64,000 nt of DNA, taken from the NCBI RefSeq assembly GCF_004310425.1, contig NZ_SIUB01000008.1, forward strand, positions 1 to 64,000. Reading direction: 5' to 3'. Below are positions 47,307 through 56,386 of this stretch, one piece after another (the stretch's first letter is position 1; the number at the start of each line of letters is the position of its first letter). The notes beneath the pieces were generated by a model that had not been told where the DNA came from, searched no databases, and saw only the letters and a list, made by a program, of their open reading frames with translations. This DNA is from Hansschlegelia quercus. Lineage in GTDB: Bacteria > Pseudomonadota > Alphaproteobacteria > Rhizobiales > Methylopilaceae. Made by a program: the position numbers and the translations under genes.

Positions 47307-48164
47307 TCACTTTCGGCGGCGCCGGATGAGTCCCTCCTGGGCGACCGAAGCGACCAGTTCACCGGCCTCCGTATAGATCCGTCCCCTAGAGAATCCGCGG
47401 CCTCCGCCCGCGAACGGACTGTCCTGCGTGTAGAGCAGCCAGTCGTCGGCGCGGAACGGGCGGTGCAGCCACAGCGCATGGTCGAGGCTCGCGCCCTGGA
47501 TATCGGCGGAGAACACGCTCGATCCGTGGGCGACGAGGGCGGTGTCGAGCAGCGTCATGTCCGAGGCGTAAGCCAGCACGCTCTGGTGCGCCGCCGGATC
47601 GTCTGGCAGACGTTCCGTCGCGCGGATCCACACGCTCTGCATCGGCGGCCGCGGCCGGCTGTCGACATAGCGGCTGAGATCGACCGGCCTGAGCTCGATC
47701 GGGCGCTCGCGTTCGAGATAGTTCCTGATCGCCTGCGGCATGTCCGCCGGCAGGCGATTCTTGAACGCCTCTTCCGAAGGCAGCTCGGTCGGGCGCGGAA
47801 TGTCCGGCATGTCGATCTGGTGGGAAAAGCCCTCTTCCTCCGTCTGGAAGGAGGCCGACATCGAGAAGATCGCCTGGCCGTGCTGGGTCGCGACCACACG
47901 CCGGGTGACGAAGCTCCGCCCATCTCGGATGCATTCCACCTCATAGATGATCGGCGTCGACGGATCGCCGGGCAGCATGAAGTAGCCGTGGAGCGAATGC
48001 GGCGAGCGGCCTTCGACCGTGCGCGTCGCCGCGACAAGAGCCTGTCCGACGACCTGCCCGCCGAAGACGCGCTGCCAGCCGGTTTGTGGGCTTCGCCCGC
48101 GGAAGAGATTGACGTCCAATTGTTCGAGATCGAGGATCTTCAGCAGCTCGGCGACGGCGGACAT
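47307..48164 (-). CDS. tesB: Acyl-CoA thioesterase II
   Basis: 285 aa. Double hot-dog protein: LEQLDVNLFRGRSPQTGWQR, FGGQVVGQALVAA, the SLHGYFMLPGD motif, and the C-terminal SLDHALWLHRPFRADDWLLY with the catalytic aspartate. It hydrolyses medium- to long-chain acyl-CoA. It is divergent from the small ORF at 48276, and nearly 300 nt separate its end from glnK. Confidence 0.94.
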   Translation of the reverse strand: MSAVAELLKILDLEQLDVNLFRGRSPQTGWQRVFGGQVVGQALVAATRTVEGRSPHSLHGYFMLPGDPSTPIIYEVECIRDGRSFVTRRVVATQHGQAIFSMSASFQTEEEGFSHQIDMPDIPRPTELPSEEAFKNRLPADMPQAIRNYLERERPIELRPVDLSRYVDSRPRPPMQSVWIRATERLPDDPAAHQSVLAYASDMTLLDTALVAHGSSVFSADIQGASLDHALWLHRPFRADDWLLYTQDSPFAGGGRGFSRGRIYTEAGELVASVAQEGLIRRRRK

Positions 48165-48275
48165 GAGATCTCGGCTCTCTCGGAACAGGGCCGACGAAGC
48201 ATCGTGCCGGACGTCCGCTCGTCAAGCCTGCGGTCCTCCGGTGATCCGCCGGCGCGCCAAAACCGAACAGGCCCC

Positions 48276-48458
48276 ATGCTGTTCACCATCATCATGTCCG
48301 TCTGCATGCTCGCGAACGCGACGACCTGCCGCGAAGAGCGGATCGACATCCGCGGGCCGGCGATGGCCTGCCTCGTGCAGGCCCAGCCGGTGGTCGCGGA
48401 ATGGAGCGGGGACCATCCGGACTGGAAGGTCGAGCGCTGGAAATGCCGTCCCTCCTGA
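48276..48458 (+). CDS. Small hypothetical protein, 60 aa, Cys/Trp motif
   Basis: Hydrophobic start (MLFTIIMSVCMLANA), then CREERIDI and a C-terminal AEWSGDHPDWKVERWKC motif that looks structured and export-related. The Cys and Trp pattern recalls small conserved Rhizobiales proteins, but I cannot name a family. The ATG is preceded by a weak CAGG. It is upstream of the UbiH-type gene on the same strand by 34 nt. Confidence 0.6.
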   Translation: MLFTIIMSVCMLANATTCREERIDIRGPAMACLVQAQPVVAEWSGDHPDWKVERWKCRPS

Positions 48459-48492
48459 CAGGCGCCCTGCGATCCGTGCTAATCGTCGCGCT

Positions 48493-49665
48493 ATGAGCGC
48501 CGCGCCCGAAGACATTCTCGACGTCGCGATCGCGGGTGGCGGCCCGGCGGGCCTGACGCTCGCGCTTGCTCTGCAGCATGAACTCGGAGCCGCGCTCCAG
48601 GTCGCGGTCTTCGATCCCGCGCTCGATCTTCCGGTGAACGACGCCCGCGCCTCGATGATCGCCGCGGACGGCCGAAAACTGCTCCGGCGACTGGATGTCT
48701 GGCCTGACGGAGCGACGCCCGTCGCAGCGCTCAGGATCACCGACAGCCGGCTCGACGACGCGATCCGCCCGACCTTTCTCGACCTTGCTGGACAGGCCGA
48801 CGGCGAGCCCTTCGCGCATATGGCGCCGGATGCCGACCTGCGGGCGACGCTCAGGGCGCGCGCCGAGGAAGCCGGCGTCTCGCTCATCGCCGAGGCCATC
48901 GCCGACCACAGAGCGGCCCCGGGCATGGTCCGGATCACGCTGCAGTCCGGCGCGGTTCGACAGGCGCGCCTGCTGGTCGCGGCGGACGGAGCGCGCTCCC
49001 CGACGCGAGCCCGCGCAGGCGTGGCCGTCCACGCCTTCGACTACGACCAGACGGCGCTGGTCGCGACCATCGGCCATTCCGAGCCGCATCGCGGCGTCGC
49101 CGTGCAGCATTTCCTGCCCGGCGGGCCCTTCGCCATGCTGCCGCTCGACGAAAACCGCTCGTCGCTCGTCTGGAGCGAACGCCGCGCATTCGCGGACGCC
49201 ATGATCGCAGCCGACGACGAGACTTTTCTGGCGGAGGTGGCGCGCCGCGCCGGGCCGGATTTCGGGACGCTGTCGCTCGCCGGACCGCGCGGCCATTTTC
49301 CGCTGCGCTTCATGCTCGCGGCGCGGTTCGTAGCGCCTCGGCTGACGCTTGTTGGAGACGCCGGCCACGTCGTGCATCCGCTCGCGGGCCAAGGCTTCAA
49401 CGCCGGACTTAGGGACATCATGGCGCTCGTGCGCGTCGTCGCTGAGGCCGCCCGCGCCGGCGAGGATTTCGGCGCCCCCGCCGCGCTGGAGGTTTACGAG
49501 CGCGCCCGCCGTTTCGATGTCGCCGCGCTCGCCGCCGCGACGGACGGGCTTTACCGCCTGTTCGCGCGGCCCGCGGTCCGCTCACTCCGCGACGTCGGGA
49601 TGGGCCTCGTCGACCGCGCGCCCGGCCTGAAGCGCCGGATCGTCGCCGCCGCGTCCGGGATCTAG
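48493..49665 (+). CDS. FAD-dependent monooxygenase, UbiH/UbiF/VisC family
   Basis: 390 aa. FAD-binding GGGPAGLTLALAL near the start, the internal LLVAADGARSPTR motif and the GDAGHVVHPLAGQG ribityl-binding motif define the ubiquinone-biosynthesis hydroxylase family. It probably hydroxylates the ring of a ubiquinone precursor; UbiH versus UbiF-type specificity cannot be decided. ATG 48493 matches the family start; the frame is open far upstream as tesB antisense. Confidence 0.9.
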   Translation: MSAAPEDILDVAIAGGGPAGLTLALALQHELGAALQVAVFDPALDLPVNDARASMIAADGRKLLRRLDVWPDGATPVAALRITDSRLDDAIRPTFLDLAGQADGEPFAHMAPDADLRATLRARAEEAGVSLIAEAIADHRAAPGMVRITLQSGAVRQARLLVAADGARSPTRARAGVAVHAFDYDQTALVATIGHSEPHRGVAVQHFLPGGPFAMLPLDENRSSLVWSERRAFADAMIAADDETFLAEVARRAGPDFGTLSLAGPRGHFPLRFMLAARFVAPRLTLVGDAGHVVHPLAGQGFNAGLRDIMALVRVVAEAARAGEDFGAPAALEVYERARRFDVAALAAATDGLYRLFARPAVRSLRDVGMGLVDRAPGLKRRIVAAASGI

Positions 49666-49760
49666 CGCGCTCACGCGGCGCCGCGCCTGTTGTTAGTTGC
49701 GATCAGGCCGCCTCCAGAACGTGCGCAACCTCGACAGAACGAAGCGCTTCGCCTATGTAT

Positions 49761-49779
49761 TGACCGAACGGTTCGGTCA
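49761..49779. promoter_or_regulatory. Perfect 19-bp palindrome, likely TetR operator
   Basis: TGACCGAACGGTTCGGTCA: 9-base arms around one central base, 117 nt upstream of the TetR-family gene. The form and size are typical of TetR-family operators, so autoregulation is likely. Confidence 0.65.
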
Positions 49780-49895
49780 GCGGCTTTCTCGCTCTCGCGG
49801 GCGACAATGCGACCGCGTCCGGATTGTGCGCCGCCGGGCTTTGAGCGAGTTATCGAACGCGGCGGATCGCACGAGAAACAGGGACGGACGAGAGA

Positions 49896-50540
49896 ATGCG
49901 AGGCGACACCGCCACGGCCGTCGTGGCCGACGAAGCGATCGACAGCGCCAAGCGCCGGCAGATCGTCGACGGCGCGCGCAGCGTGTTCCTCGCGCAGGGC
50001 TTCGACGCCGCGAGCATGGGCGAGATCGCCCGCGCGGCCGGCGTCTCCAAGGGCACGCTCTACGTCTACTTCGACAGCAAGGAAGAGCTTTTCGCCGCTT
50101 TGGTGAAGAGCCAGTGCGCGCTGACTGCCGAACGTCTCTTCGAGCTCCAGGACGACAGCCACGACATCCGCGGCGCCCTACGGCGCCTCGGCCTGAGCTT
50201 TGTCGAGGCGGTGCTCGAGCCGTCCCATGTCTCGACCGTCCGGATGGTCATCGGCGCCGCGGACCGCAAACCGGAGATCGGCCAGCTGTTCCTAACCGCC
50301 GGGCCGCGCCAGGGCTGGGCGCGGCTATCCGCCTGGCTCGCGACCAAGGCGGAACAGGGCGAGCTTGTGATCGACGACGCCGACGTCGCGGCCAAGCAGT
50401 TCCTCACCATGTGCCACGGCCCGGTGATGATGCCGGTGCTGATCGGCGCGGAACCGACGCCGCCGCAGGAGCGCATCGCCTATCTCGTGGAGAAGGCGAT
50501 CGACGTCTTCATGGCGGCCTACGCGCCGAAGCAGGGCTGA
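49896..50540 (+). CDS. TetR/AcrR-family transcriptional regulator
   Basis: 214 aa. N-terminal HTH with SAKRRQIVDGARSVFLAQG and EIARAAGVSKGTLYVYF, followed by the ligand-binding helical domain (C-terminal TetR_C-like). The ligand is unknown. A perfect palindrome lies upstream. No transporter or enzyme is divergent from it, so the regulon may be only itself, rlmN downstream or a distant gene. Confidence 0.93.
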   Translation: MRGDTATAVVADEAIDSAKRRQIVDGARSVFLAQGFDAASMGEIARAAGVSKGTLYVYFDSKEELFAALVKSQCALTAERLFELQDDSHDIRGALRRLGLSFVEAVLEPSHVSTVRMVIGAADRKPEIGQLFLTAGPRQGWARLSAWLATKAEQGELVIDDADVAAKQFLTMCHGPVMMPVLIGAEPTPPQERIAYLVEKAIDVFMAAYAPKQG

Positions 50541-50636
50541 GCGTCGCCCCAGCGGTCGCCTTCGTCGTCCTTCCATGATAGGAAGGCCGCGTTTCCGCAC
50601 CATCCAATCTCAACCGCTCCGACGCCGCCGAACGTT

Positions 50637-51854
50637 ATGACGCTGCTCGACCTCACAAGACGCCCCGACGCCGACGACGCTCCCGCGCCGGCGCCCGCCC
50701 TTGCGGCCAAGCCGTCGCTGGTCGGGCTGACGCGCGCGCGTCTCGCGGAGGCGCTCTCATCTGTAGGCGTGCCAGAGCGGCAGCTGCGCATGCGGGCGGG
50801 CCAGTTGAACCACTGGCTGCACAATCGCGGCGCGACCTCTTTCGACCAGATGACCAACGTCTCGAAGGATCTGCGCGCGACGCTGGCAGAGGCCTTCACG
50901 CTGGATCGGCCCGAGATCGTCACCGAGCAGATCTCCAGCGACGGCACGCGCAAGTGGCTGCTGCGGCTTCCCGCACAGGGGCCGCGAACGCGGCCGGCGG
51001 AGGTCGAGACCGTCTATATCCCTGAAGAAGGCCGCGGAACGCTGTGCGTTTCGAGCCAGGTCGGCTGCACGCTGACCTGCTCCTTCTGCCACACCGGCAC
51101 GCAGGTGCTGGTGCGCAACCTGACCGCCGCCGAGATCGTCGCGCAGCTGATCGTGGCGCGCGACAGGCTGGGCGACTGGTCGGGCGGGGCCGCGCCCGAA
51201 GGCGCTTCCGTGCCGACCGACGGCGGGCGCTTCGTCACCAACATCGTCTTCATGGGCATGGGCGAGCCGCTCTACAATCTCGACGCGGTGCGCGACGCGA
51301 TCGAGGTGATGGCCGACGGCGAAGGCCTCGGGATCGGCCGCCGCAAGATCACGGTCTCGACCTCCGGCGTCGTGCCTGAGATGCGCCGGCTCGGCGAGGA
51401 GACCGGCGCCCAGCTCGCGATCTCGCTGCACGCTGTGCGCGACGACCTCCGCGACGTGCTGGTGCCGATCAACAAGAAATATCCGATCGCCCAACTGATG
51501 GAGGCGTGCCGGACCTATCCCGGCGCGTCGAACGCCCGGCGCATCACCTTCGAATACGTCATGCTGAAGGGCGTCAACGACAGCCCGGCCGATGCGCGCG
51601 CGCTGGTCAAGCTGCTCGCCGGCCTGCCAGCCAAGATCAACCTGATCCCGTTCAATCCCTGGCCGGGCAGCCCGCACGCCTGTTCGGACTGGGCGACGAT
51701 CGAGGCGTTCTCGGAAATCGTGTTCCGCGCGGGCTATGCCAGCCCGGTGCGGACCCCGCGCGGCCGCGACATATCCGCCGCCTGCGGACAGCTCAAATCC
51801 GAGACGCAGCGGGTGCGCGCGAAGGACCGCCAGGCCCTCGAAGCCGCCGAATAG
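50637..51854 (+). CDS. rlmN: Dual-specificity RNA methyltransferase RlmN
   Basis: 405 aa. Radical SAM protein with CxxxCxxC as CTLTCSFC, the preceding [20 protein letters not shown] and the C-terminal CGQLKSE with the methyl-carrying cysteine region. It methylates C2 of A2503 in 23S rRNA and of A37 in some tRNAs. ATG 50637 is used, giving the usual length. Confidence 0.96.
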   Translation: MTLLDLTRRPDADDAPAPAPALAAKPSLVGLTRARLAEALSSVGVPERQLRMRAGQLNHWLHNRGATSFDQMTNVSKDLRATLAEAFTLDRPEIVTEQISSDGTRKWLLRLPAQGPRTRPAEVETVYIPEEGRGTLCVSSQVGCTLTCSFCHTGTQVLVRNLTAAEIVAQLIVARDRLGDWSGGAAPEGASVPTDGGRFVTNIVFMGMGEPLYNLDAVRDAIEVMADGEGLGIGRRKITVSTSGVVPEMRRLGEETGAQLAISLHAVRDDLRDVLVPINKKYPIAQLMEACRTYPGASNARRITFEYVMLKGVNDSPADARALVKLLAGLPAKINLIPFNPWPGSPHACSDWATIEAFSEIVFRAGYASPVRTPRGRDISAACGQLKSETQRVRAKDRQALEAAE

Positions 51855-51900
51855 ACGAGGTTTTTCGTGAACGGAGCGCATCACGAGGCGTTCTGATCAT

Positions 51901-52344
51901 ATGCTCGCCAGGCTCGCGTCTCGGATCCTGTTCGCCCCCGTCGGGCTCGTCTGCGGATTGTTCGCGGGCTTCCTCACGCTGGCGTTTCTGTCGAGCCACG
52001 ACTTCGCGTCGTTCTGCGACTTCCCCGACGAGGTGATCCTGCTCGGCTACGACATGTCGCTGACGACGGTGGCGGTCGCGATGCTGCTAGGCCCGCTTAT
52101 GGCCGCTCCGGCTTTCGTCGCGGTGATGATCTCCGAGATGTTTTCGATCCGCAGCTGGACCTACCACGCGATCGCAGGGGCGATCGCGGTCGCCCTTCCC
52201 TGGTCAATCGCGCCGTCGGGCTTTGAAGGCCCGCTGTTCAATTTCTCCAGCGTCTTGGCCGCAGGCTTCATTGGCGGCCTGACGCATTGGGCGGTCGCAG
52301 GCCGCAAGGCCGGACTCGCGCCGGAAGGGCCGCCGCCGGCCTGA
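51901..52344 (+). CDS. Hypothetical membrane protein, about four helices
   Basis: 147 aa with hydrophobic segments at about 10-30, 50-75, 85-102 and 113-132, and a short polar C-terminus (AGRKAGLAPEGPPPA). No family recognised. It lies 46 nt after rlmN on the same strand and before the L,D-transpeptidase gene. Confidence 0.65.
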   Translation: MLARLASRILFAPVGLVCGLFAGFLTLAFLSSHDFASFCDFPDEVILLGYDMSLTTVAVAMLLGPLMAAPAFVAVMISEMFSIRSWTYHAIAGAIAVALPWSIAPSGFEGPLFNFSSVLAAGFIGGLTHWAVAGRKAGLAPEGPPPA

Positions 52345-52454
52345 GCCGCTGCCTCTGGAAAGTATTCGTTTACCCTGACGCGCGAAACTCGGGTCCTCAA
52401 GGAGGAGCGAAGGGCCATACGCCGCGCCGATCCATCCTCGCTCGGAGCAGGCCA

Positions 52455-53762
52455 GTGTCGGCGTCCCGCTTCTCCGTCGCAGCTCTTGCGGCGGCCCTCT
52501 CTCTTGCGACCTCGGTCGCGTCCGCCCGGTCCGATGATCCGATCGGCGCGCTCCTCGGCGGGTCGACCGCAGCCGAGCGCGACGTCGAGGTCACCGGCTC
52601 GGTCGACGCGGCGCCCGAGGCGGGCCGCGCGCACGCCGCCGCGCCCGTGCGCGTCGCCTCGCCGCAGCCGCCTGCGCAGGACTACCCGGTCGACCTGTTG
52701 ATCTCGCTTGCGAACGACGCGGTGTTCACGCCGGACCCTTACCCCAAGGGCCGCCGGTCCGACCCGCGGATGATCAAGCTGCAGGTCCTGCTCGACCGCA
52801 ACAACGCCTCCACCGGCGTGATCGACGGCATCTTCGGCGACAACGTCGTCAAGGGCGTCATGGCGTTCGAGGAGATGCAGGGCCATCAGGTCGACGGCAG
52901 GATCGACCCCGAGATTTGGGCTGCGCTCGAACGCACCTCCGCCGAGCCGGTGCTCGTCCCCTATACGATCACGCCCGAGGACGTCGCCGGGCCCTTCGTA
53001 CCGACCATGCCGCAGGATTACGCCGAGCAGGCGCAGCTTCCGGGCCTCGCCTATCGCGACGCGGCGGAGATGCTGGCCGAGCGCTTCCATATGGACGAGG
53101 CGTTCCTGCGCCGTCTCAACCCCGACGTGACATTCGCCGAGGCCGGCGCCGAGATCATCGTCGCCAATCCCGGCAAGCCGCTCAAGGCCAAGGTCGCGCA
53201 CATCATCGCCGACAAGGCCCGCAAGCAGATCCGCGGCTACGACGACGCCGGCAAGCTGATCGTCGCTTACCCCGCGACGATCGGAAGCTCCGACATGCCC
53301 TCGCCGACCGGCACGCACGCCGTGAAGGCGATCGCGATCAACCCGGACTATTGGTATCGGCCGAAGGTCAACTTCGTGCAGGGGACCAACACGAGCGCGC
53401 TCCGCCTGCCGCCCGGCCCGAACGGCCCTGTCGGCGCGACCTGGGTCGGGCTCGACAAGCCGACCTACGGCCTGCACGGCACGCCGGAGCCCTCGAAAAT
53501 CGACAAGACCAACAGCCATGGCTGCGTCCGCCTGACCAACTGGGACGCGCGGGAACTCGCAGGATTGGTGCAGCCCGGCGTGCCTGTGGACTTCCAGGAG
53601 CCTCCGTCGGCCCCGGCCGAGGATGCGCCGGTCGCGGAGACACCTGCGCCGTCGGACCCGGTGGCCGAAGCGCCGCCGGTCGCTGCGCCGCCGCTGCAGC
53701 GCGCGCCGATCGAAGTTCCGAACCGCATCCCGCTCGCGAGCGAGCGCCGCGCGGAGCGCTGA
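52455..53762 (+). CDS. L,D-transpeptidase (YkuD) with peptidoglycan-binding region
   Basis: 435 aa. A signal peptide (SRFSVAALAAALSLATSVASA) exports it to the periplasm. A peptidoglycan-binding-like region (about 105-155, LLDRNNASTGVIDGIFGDN) and a LysM-like or linker region precede the YkuD domain with its HGTPEPSKIDKTNSHGC motif, catalytic C357 and R360. A Pro/Ala-rich tail follows. It likely forms 3-3 peptidoglycan cross-links or attaches proteins. GTG 52455 with GGAG upstream starts the signal peptide; the frame is open earlier. Confidence 0.92.
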   Translation: MSASRFSVAALAAALSLATSVASARSDDPIGALLGGSTAAERDVEVTGSVDAAPEAGRAHAAAPVRVASPQPPAQDYPVDLLISLANDAVFTPDPYPKGRRSDPRMIKLQVLLDRNNASTGVIDGIFGDNVVKGVMAFEEMQGHQVDGRIDPEIWAALERTSAEPVLVPYTITPEDVAGPFVPTMPQDYAEQAQLPGLAYRDAAEMLAERFHMDEAFLRRLNPDVTFAEAGAEIIVANPGKPLKAKVAHIIADKARKQIRGYDDAGKLIVAYPATIGSSDMPSPTGTHAVKAIAINPDYWYRPKVNFVQGTNTSALRLPPGPNGPVGATWVGLDKPTYGLHGTPEPSKIDKTNSHGCVRLTNWDARELAGLVQPGVPVDFQEPPSAPAEDAPVAETPAPSDPVAEAPPVAAPPLQRAPIEVPNRIPLASERRAER

Positions 53763-53783
53763 GGTGTCCCACTTTGACGGTCT

Positions 53784-53897
53784 GCGTGCTTCGAGACGCC
53801 CGCTGAAGCGGGCTCCTCAGCATGAGGACCGTTGGGGCTTACTCAGACAATCCTCATGCTGAGGAGCGATCCGCTAGGATCGCGTCTCGAAGCGCGC
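53784..53897. repeat. Palindromic intergenic repeat (CTTCGAGACGC / CCTCAGCATGAGGA type), copy 1
   Basis: Outer arms GCGTGCTTCGAGACGC and GCGTCTCGAAGCGCGC enclose inner CTCCTCAGCATGAGGA and TCCTCATGCTGAGGAG. The same element recurs at 56025-56134. It lies between the convergent L,D-transpeptidase and tlpA genes. Confidence 0.85.
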
Positions 53898-53902
53898 ACC
53901 CA

Positions 53903-54544
53903 TCACTTCCCCAGCGCGGCGTCCACCAGCTTCATCGCCTCTTCGCTCGCCCATTCCGCGGGGCCCGGCAGATAGGCGATCTCGCAGCCCGCTTTGTCGA
54001 GGATCAGCGTCGTGGGCAGGCCCGTCCCGCGCCCGACGGATTTCAGCGCCTGCAGCGACTTGCCGGACGTGTCGACATAAAGCGGCAAGCGCTCCGCGCC
54101 GATTTCCTTGAGGAAGGCGCGCGGCTTGTCGACCGAGCCGAGGTCGAGCGAGACCGGGATCACCGCGAAATCCGCCCCGCCCTTCGCAGCCTCCAGCCGG
54201 TCGAGCGCCGGCATCTCCTTGCGGCAGGGCGCGCACCATGTGGCCCACAGGTTCAGCAGCACGACCTTGCCGCGGAACTGCTCAAGGCTGACGTCCCGCC
54301 CCTCGCCATCCTTGAACGCAAGCGCGGGAACCGCCCGCGGCGCAGCTGGCGCGACGATCCCGGCGACTTCACCGACGGCCGCCGCCGAGATCGCCTTCAG
54401 CGTCTCCGGACCTGCGGCGCAGCCGGCGGTCTTGTCGCCGCCGCCGATCCCGTATAGGGCGAGCGCGCTCAGGGCCAGCGTGATCACGGCCGCGATCAGG
54501 GCGGCGCGGACGATCGATCGTCGCGAGCGAACCGGTTCTGGCAT
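53903..54544 (-). CDS. tlpA: Membrane-anchored thioredoxin-like protein, TlpA family
   Basis: 213 aa. One N-terminal membrane helix (about 12-32) places the thioredoxin domain in the periplasm. The active site is WATWCAPCRKEMP, followed by the cis-proline region GLPTTLILD. It reduces disulfides, for example in cytochrome c or oxidase assembly. ATG 54544 precedes the helix with matching composition; the longer frame is antisense. It is divergent from argH with 55 nt between. Confidence 0.92.
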   Translation of the reverse strand: MPEPVRSRRSIVRAALIAAVITLALSALALYGIGGGDKTAGCAAGPETLKAISAAAVGEVAGIVAPAAPRAVPALAFKDGEGRDVSLEQFRGKVVLLNLWATWCAPCRKEMPALDRLEAAKGGADFAVIPVSLDLGSVDKPRAFLKEIGAERLPLYVDTSGKSLQALKSVGRGTGLPTTLILDKAGCEIAYLPGPAEWASEEAMKLVDAALGK

Positions 54545-54599
54545 GACTTCAACCTCGTAAGGCCCGGCGCGAGCCGGCGGAAACGCGGACGTTTCGACA

Positions 54600-56003
54600 A
54601 TGAGCAACGCGATGTGGGGCGGGCGCTTCACGGACAAGCCCGACGCCGTCCTCGAAGCGATCAACGCCTCGATCGATTTCGATCGCCGCTTCTACGCCCA
54701 GGACATTGCGGGCTCCAAGGCGCATGTGGCGATGCTGGCCGCCACCGGGATCGTCTCGCAGGAGGACGCCGCCAAGATCACCAAGGGTCTCGACCAGGTT
54801 CTGCGCGAGATCGAGAGCGGCAAGTTCACCTTTTCGCGCGCGCTCGAGGACATCCACATGAACGTGGAAAGCCGGCTCGCGGAGATCGTCGGGCCGGCGG
54901 CCGGGCGCCTGCACACCGCGCGCTCGCGCAACGATCAGGTCGCGACAGACTTCCGCCTGTTCGTGCGCGACGCGGTGGACGCGCTGGGGGTCTCACTTCT
55001 CAAGCTGCAGCAGGCGCTGGTCGAGAAGGCGCATGCGCATGCGGGCTCCGTCATGCCCGGCTTCACCCATCTGCAGAGCGCGCAGCCCGTGACGTTCGGC
55101 CACCATCTGATGGCCTATGTCGAGATGGTCGGCCGCGACCGCGGCCGGCTGGCGGATGCGCGAAAGCGCCTCAACGAATGCCCGCTCGGCGCCGCCGCGC
55201 TTGCCGGCACCTCCTTCCCGATCGACCGTGAGATGACCGCAAAGGCGCTCGGCTTCGACCGGCCGACCGCGAACTCGCTCGACAGCGTCGCCGACCGCGA
55301 CTTCGCGCTCGAGACGCTTTCCGCAGCCTCGATCTGCGCCGGCCATCTGTCGCGCTTCGCGGAAGAAATCGTGCTGTGGTCGACGCCGCAATTCGGCTTC
55401 GTCACGCTCTCCGACCGGTTCTCGACCGGCTCGTCGATCATGCCGCAGAAGCGCAACCCGGACGCGGCCGAGCTGGTGCGCGGCAAGGCCGGCCGGGTGG
55501 TCGGCGCGCTGGTCGGGTTGCTCACCGTGATGAAGGGCCTGCCGCTCGCCTATTCCAAAGACATGCAGGAGGACAAGGAAGGCCTGTTCGACGCGCTCGA
55601 CACGCTCGACCTCTGCGTCGCCGCCACCACGGGCATGGTCGACGACATGGTCCCGAATCTGCCCGCGATGAAGAAATCGGCGGGCGCGGGATACGCCACG
55701 GCGACCGACCTCGCGGATTGGCTGGTCAGGACCCTCGGCATGCCGTTCCGCGAGGCGCATCACGTCACCGGCCGCATTGTCGCGAAGGCGTCCGAGGCCA
55801 AGGTGCCGCTGGAGAAGCTGCCGCTTGCGGCCATGCAGGAGGTGGAGCCCCGCATCACGGACGCGGTGTTTGCGGTGCTTGGCGTCTCAAATTCCGTGAA
55901 GAGCCGCACGAGCTATGGCGGCGCCGCGCCCTCGAACGTGCGCGCTCAGGCTGCGCGCTGGCGCAAGCGGCTCGCGAAGGAGCTTGCTTCCCTTGCGGGA
56001 TAG
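54600..56003 (+). CDS. argH: Argininosuccinate lyase
   Basis: 467 aa. Fumarase/aspartase superfamily with [25 protein letters not shown] and the signature [20 protein letters not shown]. It splits argininosuccinate into arginine and fumarate, the last step of arginine synthesis. The ATG is 55 nt from divergent tlpA. A palindromic repeat separates it from lptM; tlpA-argH-lptM-lysA is a typical alphaproteobacterial order. Confidence 0.97.
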   Translation: MSNAMWGGRFTDKPDAVLEAINASIDFDRRFYAQDIAGSKAHVAMLAATGIVSQEDAAKITKGLDQVLREIESGKFTFSRALEDIHMNVESRLAEIVGPAAGRLHTARSRNDQVATDFRLFVRDAVDALGVSLLKLQQALVEKAHAHAGSVMPGFTHLQSAQPVTFGHHLMAYVEMVGRDRGRLADARKRLNECPLGAAALAGTSFPIDREMTAKALGFDRPTANSLDSVADRDFALETLSAASICAGHLSRFAEEIVLWSTPQFGFVTLSDRFSTGSSIMPQKRNPDAAELVRGKAGRVVGALVGLLTVMKGLPLAYSKDMQEDKEGLFDALDTLDLCVAATTGMVDDMVPNLPAMKKSAGAGYATATDLADWLVRTLGMPFREAHHVTGRIVAKASEAKVPLEKLPLAAMQEVEPRITDAVFAVLGVSNSVKSRTSYGGAAPSNVRAQAARWRKRLAKELASLAG

Positions 56004-56024
56004 AAGTTCTGGACGAACGCTCCT

Positions 56025-56134
56025 GCGTGCTTCGAGACGCGCCTTTGGCGCTCCTCAGCATGAGGAGGTTGGTGTATGCCATCCTCTACCGTCCTCATGC
56101 TGAGGAGCCTGCGAATGCAGGCGTCGCGAAGCAC
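56025..56134. repeat. Palindromic intergenic repeat, copy 2
   Basis: The same family as 53784-53897: GCGTGCTTCGAGACGC at the left, CTCCTCAGCATGAGGA and TCCTCATGCTGAGGAGC inside, GCGTCGCGAAGCAC at the right. It fills most of the argH-lptM gap. Confidence 0.85.
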
Positions 56135-56171
56135 CCAGTCCGTCACCGCCAGCCATCCAACGGAACCGCCC

Positions 56172-56360
56172 GTGAGCCGCATCGCCGCCATCGCCGCCCT
56201 GCTCGCGCTCAGCCTCGGCCTCGCCGCCTGCGGCAAAAAGGGCGACCCCGAATATCCCGCGGGCACGCAAGTCGAGACGGTCAAGAAGCCCGACGGCACG
56301 AGCGACAAGCGGCCAAAGAAGTCGACGCGGCCGTTCGTGCTGGACGGCCTGCTGAACTGA
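56172..56360 (+). CDS. lptM: LPS translocon maturation lipoprotein LptM-like
   Basis: 62 aa. Lipoprotein signal peptide with lipobox LAAC followed at once by GKKGDPEYP, the hallmark of LptM/YifL proteins, which assist LptD folding at the outer membrane. The GTG start at 56172 places the signal peptide correctly; the ATG at 56076 would read through the repeat. It lies directly before lysA (26 nt), as in other proteobacteria. Confidence 0.85.
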   Translation: MSRIAAIAALLALSLGLAACGKKGDPEYPAGTQVETVKKPDGTSDKRPKKSTRPFVLDGLLN

Positions 56361-56386
56361 CCTCTGCCGACGGGCGCTCTTAGGCC

